5,132 bases of DNA from an uncultured Leucothrix sp. (GTDB taxonomy: Bacteria > Pseudomonadota > Gammaproteobacteria > Thiotrichales > Thiotrichaceae): NCBI GenBank assembly GCA_938004025.1, contig CALKXC010000321.1, positions 1 through 5,132 on the forward strand, written 5' to 3'. Below are positions 1-5,132 of the stretch, piece after piece. Numbering within the stretch: position 1 is the stretch's first letter; each line of letters begins with the position of its first letter. The translations under genes and the position numbers were made by a program. Under the pieces are notes generated by a model. That model ran no database searches and was not told the DNA's origin. It worked only from the letters and a program-made list of their open reading frames with translations.

Positions 1-126
1 GCTCAGGCAGAAGCCCAGGCTCAGGCAGAAGCCCAGGCTCAGGCAGAAGCCCAGGCTCAGGCAGAAGCCCAGGCTCAGGCAGAAGCCCAGGCTCAGGCAG
101 AAGCCCAGGCTCAGGCAGAGGCTCAA
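1..126 (+). repeat. In-frame 18-bp tandem repeat encoding (AQAEAQ)n
   Basis: Six perfect head-to-tail copies of GCTCAGGCAGAAGCCCAG fill 1-108. A seventh, diverged copy at 109-126 ends GAGGCTCAA. The unit is a multiple of three and reads Ala-Gln-Ala-Glu-Ala-Gln in the frame of the gene that follows, with no stop. The array starts at the window edge, so the true copy number is unknown. The peptide has no hydrophobic core positions other than Ala; it should be a polar, strongly helical or extended spacer. Exact DNA identity between copies points to recent expansion by slippage or unequal recombination. Confidence 0.97.
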
Positions 127-1629
127 ATCATGTTGCCTGAGCTAGAGGCAGCGGAGGAAGATCGAGCTACTGAATCTCAGGCGCTAACACTGAGCATTGA
201 TACAGGCAGCAATCTTAATACTGTGATTGTTGGGTCAAAGCCAGGGGATGCACAATGTCTTAACTTTGGTACGGAAGCTATATCTTTTGGTTCCGTGTCA
301 GATAGTGACTGGAAGAATTGGATGCCGGGCTTTCATTTCTCAATCGGCGAGGAGTTTCTTTCTGTTGAGCTAGACGAGGACGGTAGCGGTATTTTGCGTC
401 ATAAGTACGTCCCTTCGAATCTAGGATCAACGCGTGTCGTAATGGGGGCTGATTTGCCCGAGTACGGAACTTATCGAATGACAGAAAAAGTGTTTCTCGA
501 GCCAGGCTGGGAGTGGGGCGGGAGCTCCTTTGAAGGTGGGAAACTAGCTTTTGGTTTTGGGGGGGGCACTGTGCCTTCTGGTGGCATTGTAGACCCAGCG
601 GGCTTTACGGCTCGCGTTATGTGGAGAGGTAACTATTTAGGCGGAGGTGAGTACGATGGAACTGGGCGCCTCGTAGTTTACTCCTACGCTGCTGATCGAC
701 CGGAAAGCACCGGCGAAGATATCTACATGGGCGGCTTCGTAGTGCCGATAGGTGAATGGATACAGATTACGTACGAGATAAAAACAAATACAAGCATCGA
801 TGAATCGAACGGCCATGTAAGGACTTGGATAAACGGTGAATTGATGGTTGATAAACGTGGAATGGGTTGGCAGCTTGCTGGTAATAAACCTGTAGTTGAC
901 ACGTTCTATTACTCGAGTTTTTATGGCGGCTCCAATTCTGGTTGGGCGCCTAGTAAGCCGACCTATGCAAAAGTGAAAGATGTCTGTTGGGCGCCGGTCG
1001 TTAATGGTTATTCTGGTATTAATCCGGGCAAAGGGGTCATCTTTGTTGACAAAGTAAATAATAAAAGTGCACTTCCAACTGAAGTTGCAGCCTTGCCAGA
1101 TGGGGTTGTTCGATTACGTGAGCTTGTTCGCTTGGTCGAGGAGGCTAAAGCGAGGTTGCAAATTTCTATTGTTACAGTCAGTGCAGACTCTAAGATCTAC
1201 TACAAAGAAGCAGTGTCCTACATTGATTCAATACTCAATGCAATCGAACTGGTAGACGGTGATTTTCTGGGTTTAAGCCCGATAACTGGTTTGTCTGGAG
1301 CGTTGTCTAACTTGGAACTTGCGCAAGCGCAAAATACCCCAGAAAACATCGAAATTAATAATTCTGACTTGGCAAAAGAAAATTTGGAGCTAGCTATGTT
1401 CGCGGCTATGGACTTAGCCATTGAAGTGGTGAAAAAAAATCACTTATCAACAGGCTGTGATTCATACTCAAACGCTGGCAATTGTCTTGAGAGTCAGGAC
1501 TTGCTAAATGAAGCTCTTTCGTTACAGAACGAGGCTCTAGCCCCCATGGATAAGGATTGGCAGGAGACAGCGCGGCTCGCAGAATCCACGTGGAACAAAA
1601 GTGCAGATGCGATTGATTTATTGAACTGA
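1..1629 (+). CDS. PL14-like polysaccharide lyase-fold protein with AQAEAQ repeat spacer and helical C-terminal tail (5' partial)
   Basis: The frame is open from base 1, so the gene starts upstream of the window; ATG 130 is an internal Met, with only the coding repeat before it. Counting from the first visible codon, residues 1-42 are the AQAEAQ repeat, about 43-70 an acidic linker, about 80-335 the PL14-like domain and about 355-542 a mostly helical extension. Domain landmarks are EGGKL at 178-182, TARVMWRG at 203-210, YSY at 227-229, WINGELMVD and SFYGG near 306-310. Family 14 lyases (Chlorella virus vAL-1, as I recall it) use a Lys, a Ser-x-Arg and a Tyr-x-Tyr in this order. Here Lys181, Thr203-x-Arg205 and Tyr227/Tyr229 fit, with Thr replacing Ser. 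The tail has a Cys pair (486, 495), which would suit an extracytoplasmic protein. Export is inferred from the downstream paralog because the N-terminus is missing. Substrate is unknown; a carbohydrate-binding, non-catalytic role is possible. Confidence 0.8.
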   Translation, partial: AQAEAQAQAEAQAQAEAQAQAEAQAQAEAQAQAEAQAQAEAQIMLPELEAAEEDRATESQALTLSIDTGSNLNTVIVGSKPGDAQCLNFGTEAISFGSVSDSDWKNWMPGFHFSIGEEFLSVELDEDGSGILRHKYVPSNLGSTRVVMGADLPEYGTYRMTEKVFLEPGWEWGGSSFEGGKLAFGFGGGTVPSGGIVDPAGFTARVMWRGNYLGGGEYDGTGRLVVYSYAADRPESTGEDIYMGGFVVPIGEWIQITYEIKTNTSIDESNGHVRTWINGELMVDKRGMGWQLAGNKPVVDTFYYSSFYGGSNSGWAPSKPTYAKVKDVCWAPVVNGYSGINPGKGVIFVDKVNNKSALPTEVAALPDGVVRLRELVRLVEEAKARLQISIVTVSADSKIYYKEAVSYIDSILNAIELVDGDFLGLSPITGLSGALSNLELAQAQNTPENIEINNSDLAKENLELAMFAAMDLAIEVVKKNHLSTGCDSYSNAGNCLESQDLLNEALSLQNEALAPMDKDWQETARLAESTWNKSADAIDLLN

Positions 1630-1700
1630 TAGTAGAGAAAGTAGCGTCGAGACCGATATTACCAAGCCGGCAACCGATGTTGGTCCTATTTAGGGCTGAT

Positions 1701-1719
1701 ACCGGTATGCCGGTTTTTT
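1701..1719 (+). terminator. Rho-independent terminator after the first lyase-like gene
   Basis: ACCGG (1701-1705), loop TATG, CCGGT (1710-1714), then five further T (1715-1719). It lies about 70 bases after the stop codon at 1629. The stem is only 5 bp but GC-rich and perfect. An outer GCTGAT/ATTAGC pairing (1695-1700 with 1720-1725, one G-T pair) could extend it. It suggests that the two lyase-like genes are transcribed separately. Confidence 0.65.
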
Positions 1720-1869
1720 ATTAGCGCTGTTAAAACACGATAGGACTCACGTAAGCGATGGGGCTGGCGCCGGTTGCCTTTGGTTACCATCCGCTGGACG
1801 CTTTACTCGGAGCTCATAATCCCTGTCCTGAAGCCTCTGATATATTCATGTTACAAATTGCGGTTGAAC

Positions 1870-1875
1870 TATAAT
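1870..1875 (+). promoter_or_regulatory. Candidate -10 box for the second lyase-like gene
   Basis: A perfect TATAAT sits 75 bases before the chosen ATG, in the intergenic stretch 1630-1950. No good -35 stands at 16-18 bp: ATGTTA (1848-1853, 16-bp spacer) is weak, and TTACAA (1851-1856) is only 13 bp away. Transcription would start near 1882, giving a leader of about 70 bases. The rest of the intergenic stretch, apart from the terminator at 1701, shows nothing I can assign. Confidence 0.4.
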
Positions 1876-1938
1876 TTCGAAGATCAAGCTGATTTTTTAT
1901 GTGTCACAGCTAGGAGCAGTTAGTTCACGATCTTGTCC

Positions 1939-1942
1939 GGAG
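1939..1942 (+). promoter_or_regulatory. Ribosome binding site that decides the start at 1951
   Basis: GGAG followed by 8 bases and then ATG 1951. An in-frame TTG at 1933 would give six more residues. Its nearest purine-rich GGAG (1913-1916) is 16 bases away and the good Shine-Dalgarno would then lie inside the gene, so ATG 1951 is preferred. Confidence 0.7.
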
Positions 1943-1950
1943 CAAGCATT

Positions 1951-3108
1951 ATGTCAGCGTATCGTTCAGCAAATTGGCAAAGGAATAAACTGAAATCAAG
2001 TCTTTATCAGGTACCGATGGTGTTCGCTGTCGCTTTGCTTTTGCAAGGCTGCGCAGAACGACTTTCTGAAGTTGTTAATAGTGTAGTTCCCGACATCATT
2101 AAGGTTAGTTCAGATGTCACATTTACTCCTGCAATGTCTGCTAACACTGCGCTAGCTCAGACTCTTGACGATTCTACTTCTGAATCCTCGAGTGATGAGG
2201 CTGATATCGTTGCCGATAAATCGAACGGCGATCAAAGCATCATTTTGGGTAGCGGAGCAGGTGATGCAGTATGTTTGCACCTGGGTGATGAAAATGAAAA
2301 ATTTGGTGATGTGGCTGATTCTGACTGGGACGGATGGGTGCGGGATTTCCATTTTTCGATTGGTGAAGAATTTCTAGCCGTAGAGCCGCAAGATGACGGT
2401 TCTACAGCATTGCGCCAGCGTTTTATTCCCTCACCGATTGGCACTGATAGAGCTGTTGTAGGTGCGCGACTACCTGCGCATCGAAGCTACCGATTGACTC
2501 AGGCTTTTTACTTCGAGCCTGGATTTGAATGGGGTGGCAAGTATGAAGGGGGAAAGTTAGGCTTTGGCTTTGCCGGTGGCACTAGACCAACTGGAGGAAC
2601 AGTCGATCCCAATGGCTTCTCTTCTCGATTGATGTGGAGAGGTAATGGGGATGGAACCGGCCGCATAGTTCTATATTCGTATGCGGCTGATCGACCTGCA
2701 GAACACGGAGAAGACATTCGATTCGGTGACGCTATCGTTCCAATTGGTGAATGGTTCACAATTGTGATGGAAGTGACAGCGAACTCTTCTCCGCAGGTTT
2801 CCGATGGCACTATACGGGGTTGGATCGATGGCGAGTTAGTGTTAGATCGCCAGAACGTAGGATGGCAACTTTCAGGTGGTACTCCAGCAGTCGATTATTT
2901 ATACTATTCTGGGTTTTATGGCGGTGAATCGAGTGATTGGTCACCGAGTTCTACAACCCATATGATGACACGAGATGTTTGTTGGGCGGCAGTGGTTGGG
3001 GAGTATTCCGGTATTGACCCTGATAATGGTCGCTCAGTTGTTGCAACAACGAAGAATCCCAACAGATATTTTTCAATAGCGCTCAAGTGGCTGAACAGTT
3101 TCAAGTAG
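1951..3108 (+). CDS. PL14-like polysaccharide lyase-fold lipoprotein
   Basis: A complete gene of 385 residues from ATG 1951. The N-terminus is a lipoprotein signal: basic region (R, R, K, K), hydrophobic stretch and lipobox LQGC with the lipidated Cys at 34. A Ser/Asp/Glu-rich linker (about 70-95) follows, then the PL14-like domain (about 100-350). Landmarks are EGGKL 199-203, FSSRLMWRG 223-231, YSY 242-244, DGELVLDR 293-300 and GFYGG 321-325. Candidate catalytic residues by analogy with family 14 lyases are Lys202, Ser224-x-Arg226, Tyr242 and Tyr244. The 22-residue Lys-to-Ser spacing is as I recall it for the viral enzyme vAL-1. The protein is a paralog of the upstream gene product (about half identical by eye over the domain, sharing Cys108 and Cys344) but lacks the AQAEAQ repeat and helical tail. 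It is probably membrane-anchored; Ala and Glu at +2/+3 carry no inner-membrane retention Asp. Activity on an acidic polysaccharide such as alginate is a family-based guess. Confidence 0.85.
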   Translation: MSAYRSANWQRNKLKSSLYQVPMVFAVALLLQGCAERLSEVVNSVVPDIIKVSSDVTFTPAMSANTALAQTLDDSTSESSSDEADIVADKSNGDQSIILGSGAGDAVCLHLGDENEKFGDVADSDWDGWVRDFHFSIGEEFLAVEPQDDGSTALRQRFIPSPIGTDRAVVGARLPAHRSYRLTQAFYFEPGFEWGGKYEGGKLGFGFAGGTRPTGGTVDPNGFSSRLMWRGNGDGTGRIVLYSYAADRPAEHGEDIRFGDAIVPIGEWFTIVMEVTANSSPQVSDGTIRGWIDGELVLDRQNVGWQLSGGTPAVDYLYYSGFYGGESSDWSPSSTTHMMTRDVCWAAVVGEYSGIDPDNGRSVVATTKNPNRYFSIALKWLNSFK

Positions 3109-3341
3109 GGTTCGAATCTATTTAGTCTGGAAACCTTTTCACTGGTCTCAAGCGTCAAATGGTCCCATCTCGGACACCAACGCCGTATGAGCGTGTGGGC
3201 CGCCGGTCGTACTTCTAAATTGTGGAGCGCATGAAATTGAGACTCTTACGCCATTCTTCTGAACCAATTCACAGAAATAGTTCTTTATAAAGCTGCACCA
3301 TAAAAGTAGTGGGAGTACTTCGGTATTCTATTTTTGCACTA
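3109..3341. other. Gene-free stretch after the lipoprotein gene
   Basis: No convincing gene. On the minus strand a 59-codon stretch (3148-3327) is open but follows a TAG and has no start with a ribosome binding site. The + strand offers only short open frames, such as the read-through of the lipoprotein gene to about 3230. Apart from the inverted repeat at 3298-3347 I recognise nothing. It may be flanking DNA or decayed remains of the mobile element to its right. Confidence 0.5.
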
Positions 3342-3347
3342 CTATGG
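3298..3347. repeat. Long interrupted inverted repeat with UUCG loop
   Basis: CCAT (3298-3301) pairs with ATGG (3344-3347). AGTAGTG (3305-3311) pairs perfectly with CACTACT (3337-3343). Inside, GGAGTAC (3312-3318) pairs with GTATTCT (3323-3329) with two G-T pairs, closing a TTCG tetraloop (3319-3322). On the + strand TTTTT follows the inner stem; on the minus strand the 7-bp arm is followed by TTTTA. It could therefore terminate minus-strand transcripts of the small ORF at 3342-3488 or act in both directions. A role as a mobile-element end is the alternative. Confidence 0.55.
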
Positions 3348-3488
3348 TTTCGGGTTTTTCTCAACCAGTGTTTTGTGTGCTTCTAACTGGTTACACACCA
3401 ACTGATAAGCCATACTCAGCTCAGCGCCATTGGGGTCTTCAGACGCATCGACTGTGCTGTGTTTGTCTTCGTTAACAGTTACTGCCAT
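3342..3488 (-). CDS. Small hypothetical protein (48 aa)
   Basis: ATG at 3488 down to TAG at 3344-3342. The peptide begins MAVTVNEDKHSTVD and ends EAHKTLVEKNPKP; it is hydrophilic with no membrane segment. I do not recognise it. It lies just past the end of the tnpB remnant on the same strand, where an IS66 element would carry tnpC, but nothing in it matches what I know of TnpC. No clear Shine-Dalgarno precedes it. Its stop lies inside the right arm of the inverted repeat at 3298-3347. It may be a real small gene, a passenger ORF of the element, or chance. Confidence 0.3.
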   Translation of the reverse strand: MAVTVNEDKHSTVDASEDPNGAELSMAYQLVCNQLEAHKTLVEKNPKP

Positions 3489-3556
3489 GGATAAAAGGCT
3501 AACACAAGTATCTATGTTTTACGGCTCAAATGGTTCTTATTGGACACTGATATGAC

Positions 3557-3865
3557 TTAGCAAACCGATTCATATTTGAGCGTCTTATGTGGCTTCATAA
3601 GGGCGAGGTTGAATCCACTCATCAACCAGTTCCGTTGTTCACCGGACAAAGTGATCAGTGCATCGTTACCATCCGGCCAATGGAAGCGTTCTTCACCCAG
3701 CGCTTTGTACTACAGGACGAAGCCGTTGTCTTCCTAGAACAAACCTTTGATTTTGTTTCGCTGTCGGTTTCTGAAAACATACAGTGTGCCACTGAGCGGG
3801 TCGTGCTCCAGGTCGTGCTCAATCAATATCGATAAGCCGCGATGACCTTTGCGCAAATCCACCGC
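3557..3865 (-). pseudogene. tnpB: IS66 accessory protein TnpB, remnant with two internal stops
   Basis: The frame from 3865 to TAA 3559-3557 reads AVDLRKGHRGLSILIEH, then DPLSGTLYVFRNRQRNKIK, then ERFHWPDGND, and ends near MKPHKTLKYESV. This is the typical course of the IS66 Orf2/TnpB family (PF05717): D-x-R-K-x-x-x-G-L, DPxSGxLxVFRxRRxxxIK, then the W-x-x-x-G-F and WYKRL region. Codons 44 (3736-3734) and 52 (3712-3710) are TAG exactly where the family has Trp, so each fits a TGG-to-TAG change. The N-terminus, normally a further dozen or so residues including the start, is missing. In IS66 elements TnpB is needed together with TnpA and TnpC for transposition. Confidence 0.9.
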
Positions 3866-3870
3866 TTCAT

Positions 3871-3972
3871 GTCACGGCAGTACTGGGCTCGGCTACCCCC
3901 GTTCAGTGGCCACGACTGAATATGCTGCTGCCAGTATTGAGCACGATCGGTAGAGGTGCGTTCTGAGGGCAT
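3871..3972 (-). pseudogene. tnpA: IS66 accessory protein TnpA, N-terminal remnant
   Basis: From ATG 3972 the frame gives MPSERTSTDRAQYWQQHI, then QSW, then SRAQYCRD. This is the N-terminal signature of IS66 Orf1/TnpA proteins (x-W-x-x-H-I-x-x-W-x-x-S-G-x-S-x-x-x-Y-C-R), which form a helix-turn-helix. Homology stops after residue 34. The sequence then continues in the frame of tnpB shifted by one register, so the open frame runs on to a TGA at 3825-3823 with unrelated residues. About two thirds of a normal TnpA is lost. Confidence 0.8.
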
Positions 3973-4033
3973 GGGGCCTTGCTACGTTTTAAGAGTCCCC
4001 AGTCACGCGCGAGGTCAAGTGTTTTGGAAGAAC

Positions 4034-4216
4034 GTGGATTTAGGAGCGCATACCTTAGAAAAACACTTCGACAGCCAGCACACTAAACCCGAGTTCGATC
4101 GTGAGACGTTCGCCCATACTATGCGTCTACGAGGTATTGAAACAGGTGCAAATGGCGCTCGTAACGCAGAAGGGTTTCGCATTCAAAAACGGTTTTCGCG
4201 CTTTAGCTACTCGTGA
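4034..4216 (+). pseudogene. Fragment of a NeuB-like (nonulosonic acid synthase family) gene
   Basis: The frame reads VDLGAHTLEKHF, then KPEFDRETFAHTMRLRGIE, and ends RIQKRFSRFSYS before TGA 4214-4216. LGAxxIEKHF followed by a D-rich segment and an R-x-I-E helix is the hallmark of the C-terminal part of the NeuB TIM barrel (N-acetylneuraminate, legionaminate and pseudaminate synthases, which condense phosphoenolpyruvate with an amino sugar). Only about 60 residues of a protein of about 350 remain. The segment that normally follows EKHF (T-L-D ... G-x-D-H) is shortened, suggesting internal decay. The left side abuts the IS66 remnant and the right side ends in the convergent glycosyltransferase gene, which it overlaps by 14 bases. 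The assignment rests on recognising the motif, not on a search. Confidence 0.6.
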
Positions 4217-5132
4217 CCGTATTTTCAGGCTTCGTTATATTCTGCTCGTTGCCCAGTAACAGATTTGACTGCTCAGATAACGCATCGATTCGATTGGCAA
4301 GTTTGATACCGACAGGCATGTTCATACTGTTTAGTAGAGAAACCGCTCGATGACCCCAATCGTGGCGATTGAGAGATTCCGCAGCATTGCGCTGTGAGAT
4401 TTGTTGACGTCTTTCGGGGTCGTTTTGCAATTGGTTCAATGTAGTAGCGATATCATCGGTTTCAGGATTGAACGATATAACTGAGTCCTGCCAGCCAAAT
4501 TCTTTTTGAAACTGGTCAGAGCTGGGTTTCCAGCCCACGACGATCGTGCCCGAGCTGATTAGTTCATAATATCTTCCGCCGATTACCTCGATTCCAGCGG
4601 TTTCCTTGTTCGCATCTCGTTTGGCTTGCAGGGCAAAACTGAACGTAGAGCGTTTAAGCAAATTTGCGTACATCTGCCGATGTTCAACGTGGTTATCGAT
4701 AAACAGTTTTTGGGCTCGAACCGTGTCGTAATGATAGAAATGTTGGTCATTTGATGCCCATTGCATCAATTCCCGGTGCAGTGCTGGATCGCGGCGACCC
4801 ACATAGGCAGCTTGGACGACGCGTTCAGGATGATTCGGGTTAGGATTGAACAAATCCATATCCACAGCCGGTGGAAGATAGTTACAGACCTTTCCAGTAA
4901 CTTTTTTTAGTGGCTCAATCGATTGAAGTACACCCGAGAAAAGGTAATCGTAGTTGGCAAATGGTTCTTTGCGCAACCGCCAGTTGTGGAGACTGATTGG
5001 CCATAATTCGTTCACATAAAACGCTTTTACGCGGCAACGCTCGCGCCACCCGCGAACAGAGTTTAACAGGTGCATCTGCCAGGCATTGTCAGCTACCACC
5101 AAAACAACATCGTACTCCTGATCAGGACTAAG
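4203..5132 (-). CDS. Glycosyltransferase with GT-B type C-terminal domain (5' partial)
   Basis: The minus-strand frame stays open to the right edge (LSPDQEYDVVL precedes the internal TTG at 5102), so the true start lies outside; 309 residues are visible. From the visible end: YDVVLVVADNAW and VRGWRERCR (about 7-35) belong to the N-terminal Rossmann domain. NYLPPAVDMDLFNP (84-97) and AAYVGRRDPALHRELM form the interdomain and start of the C-terminal domain. GIEVIGGRYYELISSGTIVV (180-199) is the nucleotide-sugar-binding stretch with R-x-x-E and the S-G-T turn. NRHDWGHRAVSLLNSM near 255-270 is the usual end of the CgeB/Glyco_trans_1_2 (PF13524) type. The last 40 residues are a polar tail. It is a cytoplasmic or peripheral enzyme that transfers a sugar from an activated donor, likely in surface glycan assembly; donor and acceptor cannot be read from the sequence. 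It converges on the NeuB-like fragment and has no clear terminator of its own. Confidence 0.85.
   Translation of the reverse strand, partial: LSPDQEYDVVLVVADNAWQMHLLNSVRGWRERCRVKAFYVNELWPISLHNWRLRKEPFANYDYLFSGVLQSIEPLKKVTGKVCNYLPPAVDMDLFNPNPNHPERVVQAAYVGRRDPALHRELMQWASNDQHFYHYDTVRAQKLFIDNHVEHRQMYANLLKRSTFSFALQAKRDANKETAGIEVIGGRYYELISSGTIVVGWKPSSDQFQKEFGWQDSVISFNPETDDIATTLNQLQNDPERRQQISQRNAAESLNRHDWGHRAVSLLNSMNMPVGIKLANRIDALSEQSNLLLGNEQNITKPENTVTSS

Larger units (their letters stand above)
3557..3972 (-). mobile_element. Decayed IS66-family insertion sequence remnant
   Basis: Minus-strand remains of the two small IS66 genes in their usual order: the start of tnpA (3972-3871), then tnpB (3865-3557). 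The large DDE transposase gene tnpC, about 500 codons in intact elements, is absent. An internal deletion removed the rest of tnpA and the first dozen or so codons of tnpB. I could not identify matching terminal inverted repeats or a target duplication. The tnpA-side end must lie between 3973 and about 4034, where NeuB-like coding sequence begins. The element is dead and cannot move by its own proteins. Confidence 0.85.

Noticed and set aside
1..126. CRISPR-like array
   Set aside because: The 18-bp units touch each other with no spacers and encode an in-frame peptide.
130..132. ATG 130 as the start of the first gene
   Set aside because: The frame is open to base 1 through the coding repeat, and no Shine-Dalgarno stands before this ATG; it is an internal Met.
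1900..1908. CRP-like operator TGTGTCACA
   Set aside because: The half-sites touch with a single central base instead of the 6-base gap of a CRP site; probably chance.
1933..1935. TTG start for the lipoprotein gene
   Set aside because: ATG 1951 has GGAG at 8 bases and gives a cleaner lipoprotein signal; the TTG has no ribosome site at proper distance.
3106..3120. tRNA T-arm-like GGTTCGAATC
   Set aside because: The flanking bases do not pair into a T stem, no acceptor, anticodon or D arm is present, and it overlaps the stop codon of the lipoprotein gene.
2916..3158. 80-codon minus-strand open frame
   Set aside because: Mostly antisense to the conserved end of the PL14-like domain; no ribosome site or recognisable product.
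3710..3736. Pyrrolysine-type or suppressor recoding of TAG in tnpB
   Set aside because: The gene has also lost its start and its partner genes, so simple decay explains the stops better.
3587..3835. 82-codon + strand open frame
   Set aside because: It lies antisense to the tnpB remnant, whose minus-strand translation matches a known family; the + strand product matches nothing.
4150..4202. Terminator for the minus-strand glycosyltransferase
   Set aside because: Only a very short AAAAC/GTTTT pairing is visible after the stop codon; too weak to call.

Overview
The window looks like an accessory, cell-surface-carbohydrate stretch of a Gram-negative bacterium, probably a gammaproteobacterium. 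This is inferred from a type II lipoprotein signal, an IS66-family remnant and mixed GC content; no marker gene fixes the taxon. I see no rRNA, tRNA or CRISPR array.

Left half (1-3108, + strand): two paralogous genes in tandem, each with a domain resembling polysaccharide lyase family 14 (PL14, the alginate/glucuronan lyase fold). The first is cut by the left window edge. It opens in a run of perfect 18-bp repeats that encode Ala-Gln-Ala-Glu-Ala-Gln, then carries the lyase-like domain and a helical C-terminal extension. A hairpin terminator separates it from the second gene. The second gene is complete, has its own -10 box and Shine-Dalgarno, and encodes a lipoprotein with nearly the same domain but neither the Ala/Gln/Glu repeats nor the helical tail. 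Both probably act outside the cytoplasm on, or bind to, an acidic polysaccharide.

Middle (3109-4216): no intact known gene. It holds an imperfect inverted repeat with a UUCG loop (3298-3347), a 48-codon orphan ORF on the minus strand, and a decayed IS66-type element on the minus strand. In that element the tnpA start is joined by deletion to tnpB, and tnpB carries two in-frame TAG codons where the family has tryptophan. Next comes a + strand fragment of a NeuB-like (sialic/nonulosonic acid synthase family) C-terminal half. This patch reads as a rearrangement scar.

Right end (4203-5132, minus strand): the C-terminal part of a glycosyltransferase with a GT-B type C-terminal domain, running off the right edge and converging on the NeuB-like fragment.

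Taken together, the window holds polysaccharide-cleaving or -binding surface proteins, a dead nonulosonic-acid gene and a glycosyltransferase. The likely setting is a surface glycan or exopolysaccharide locus remodelled by transposition. The functional link between the lyase-like pair and the glycan genes is inference from proximity only.
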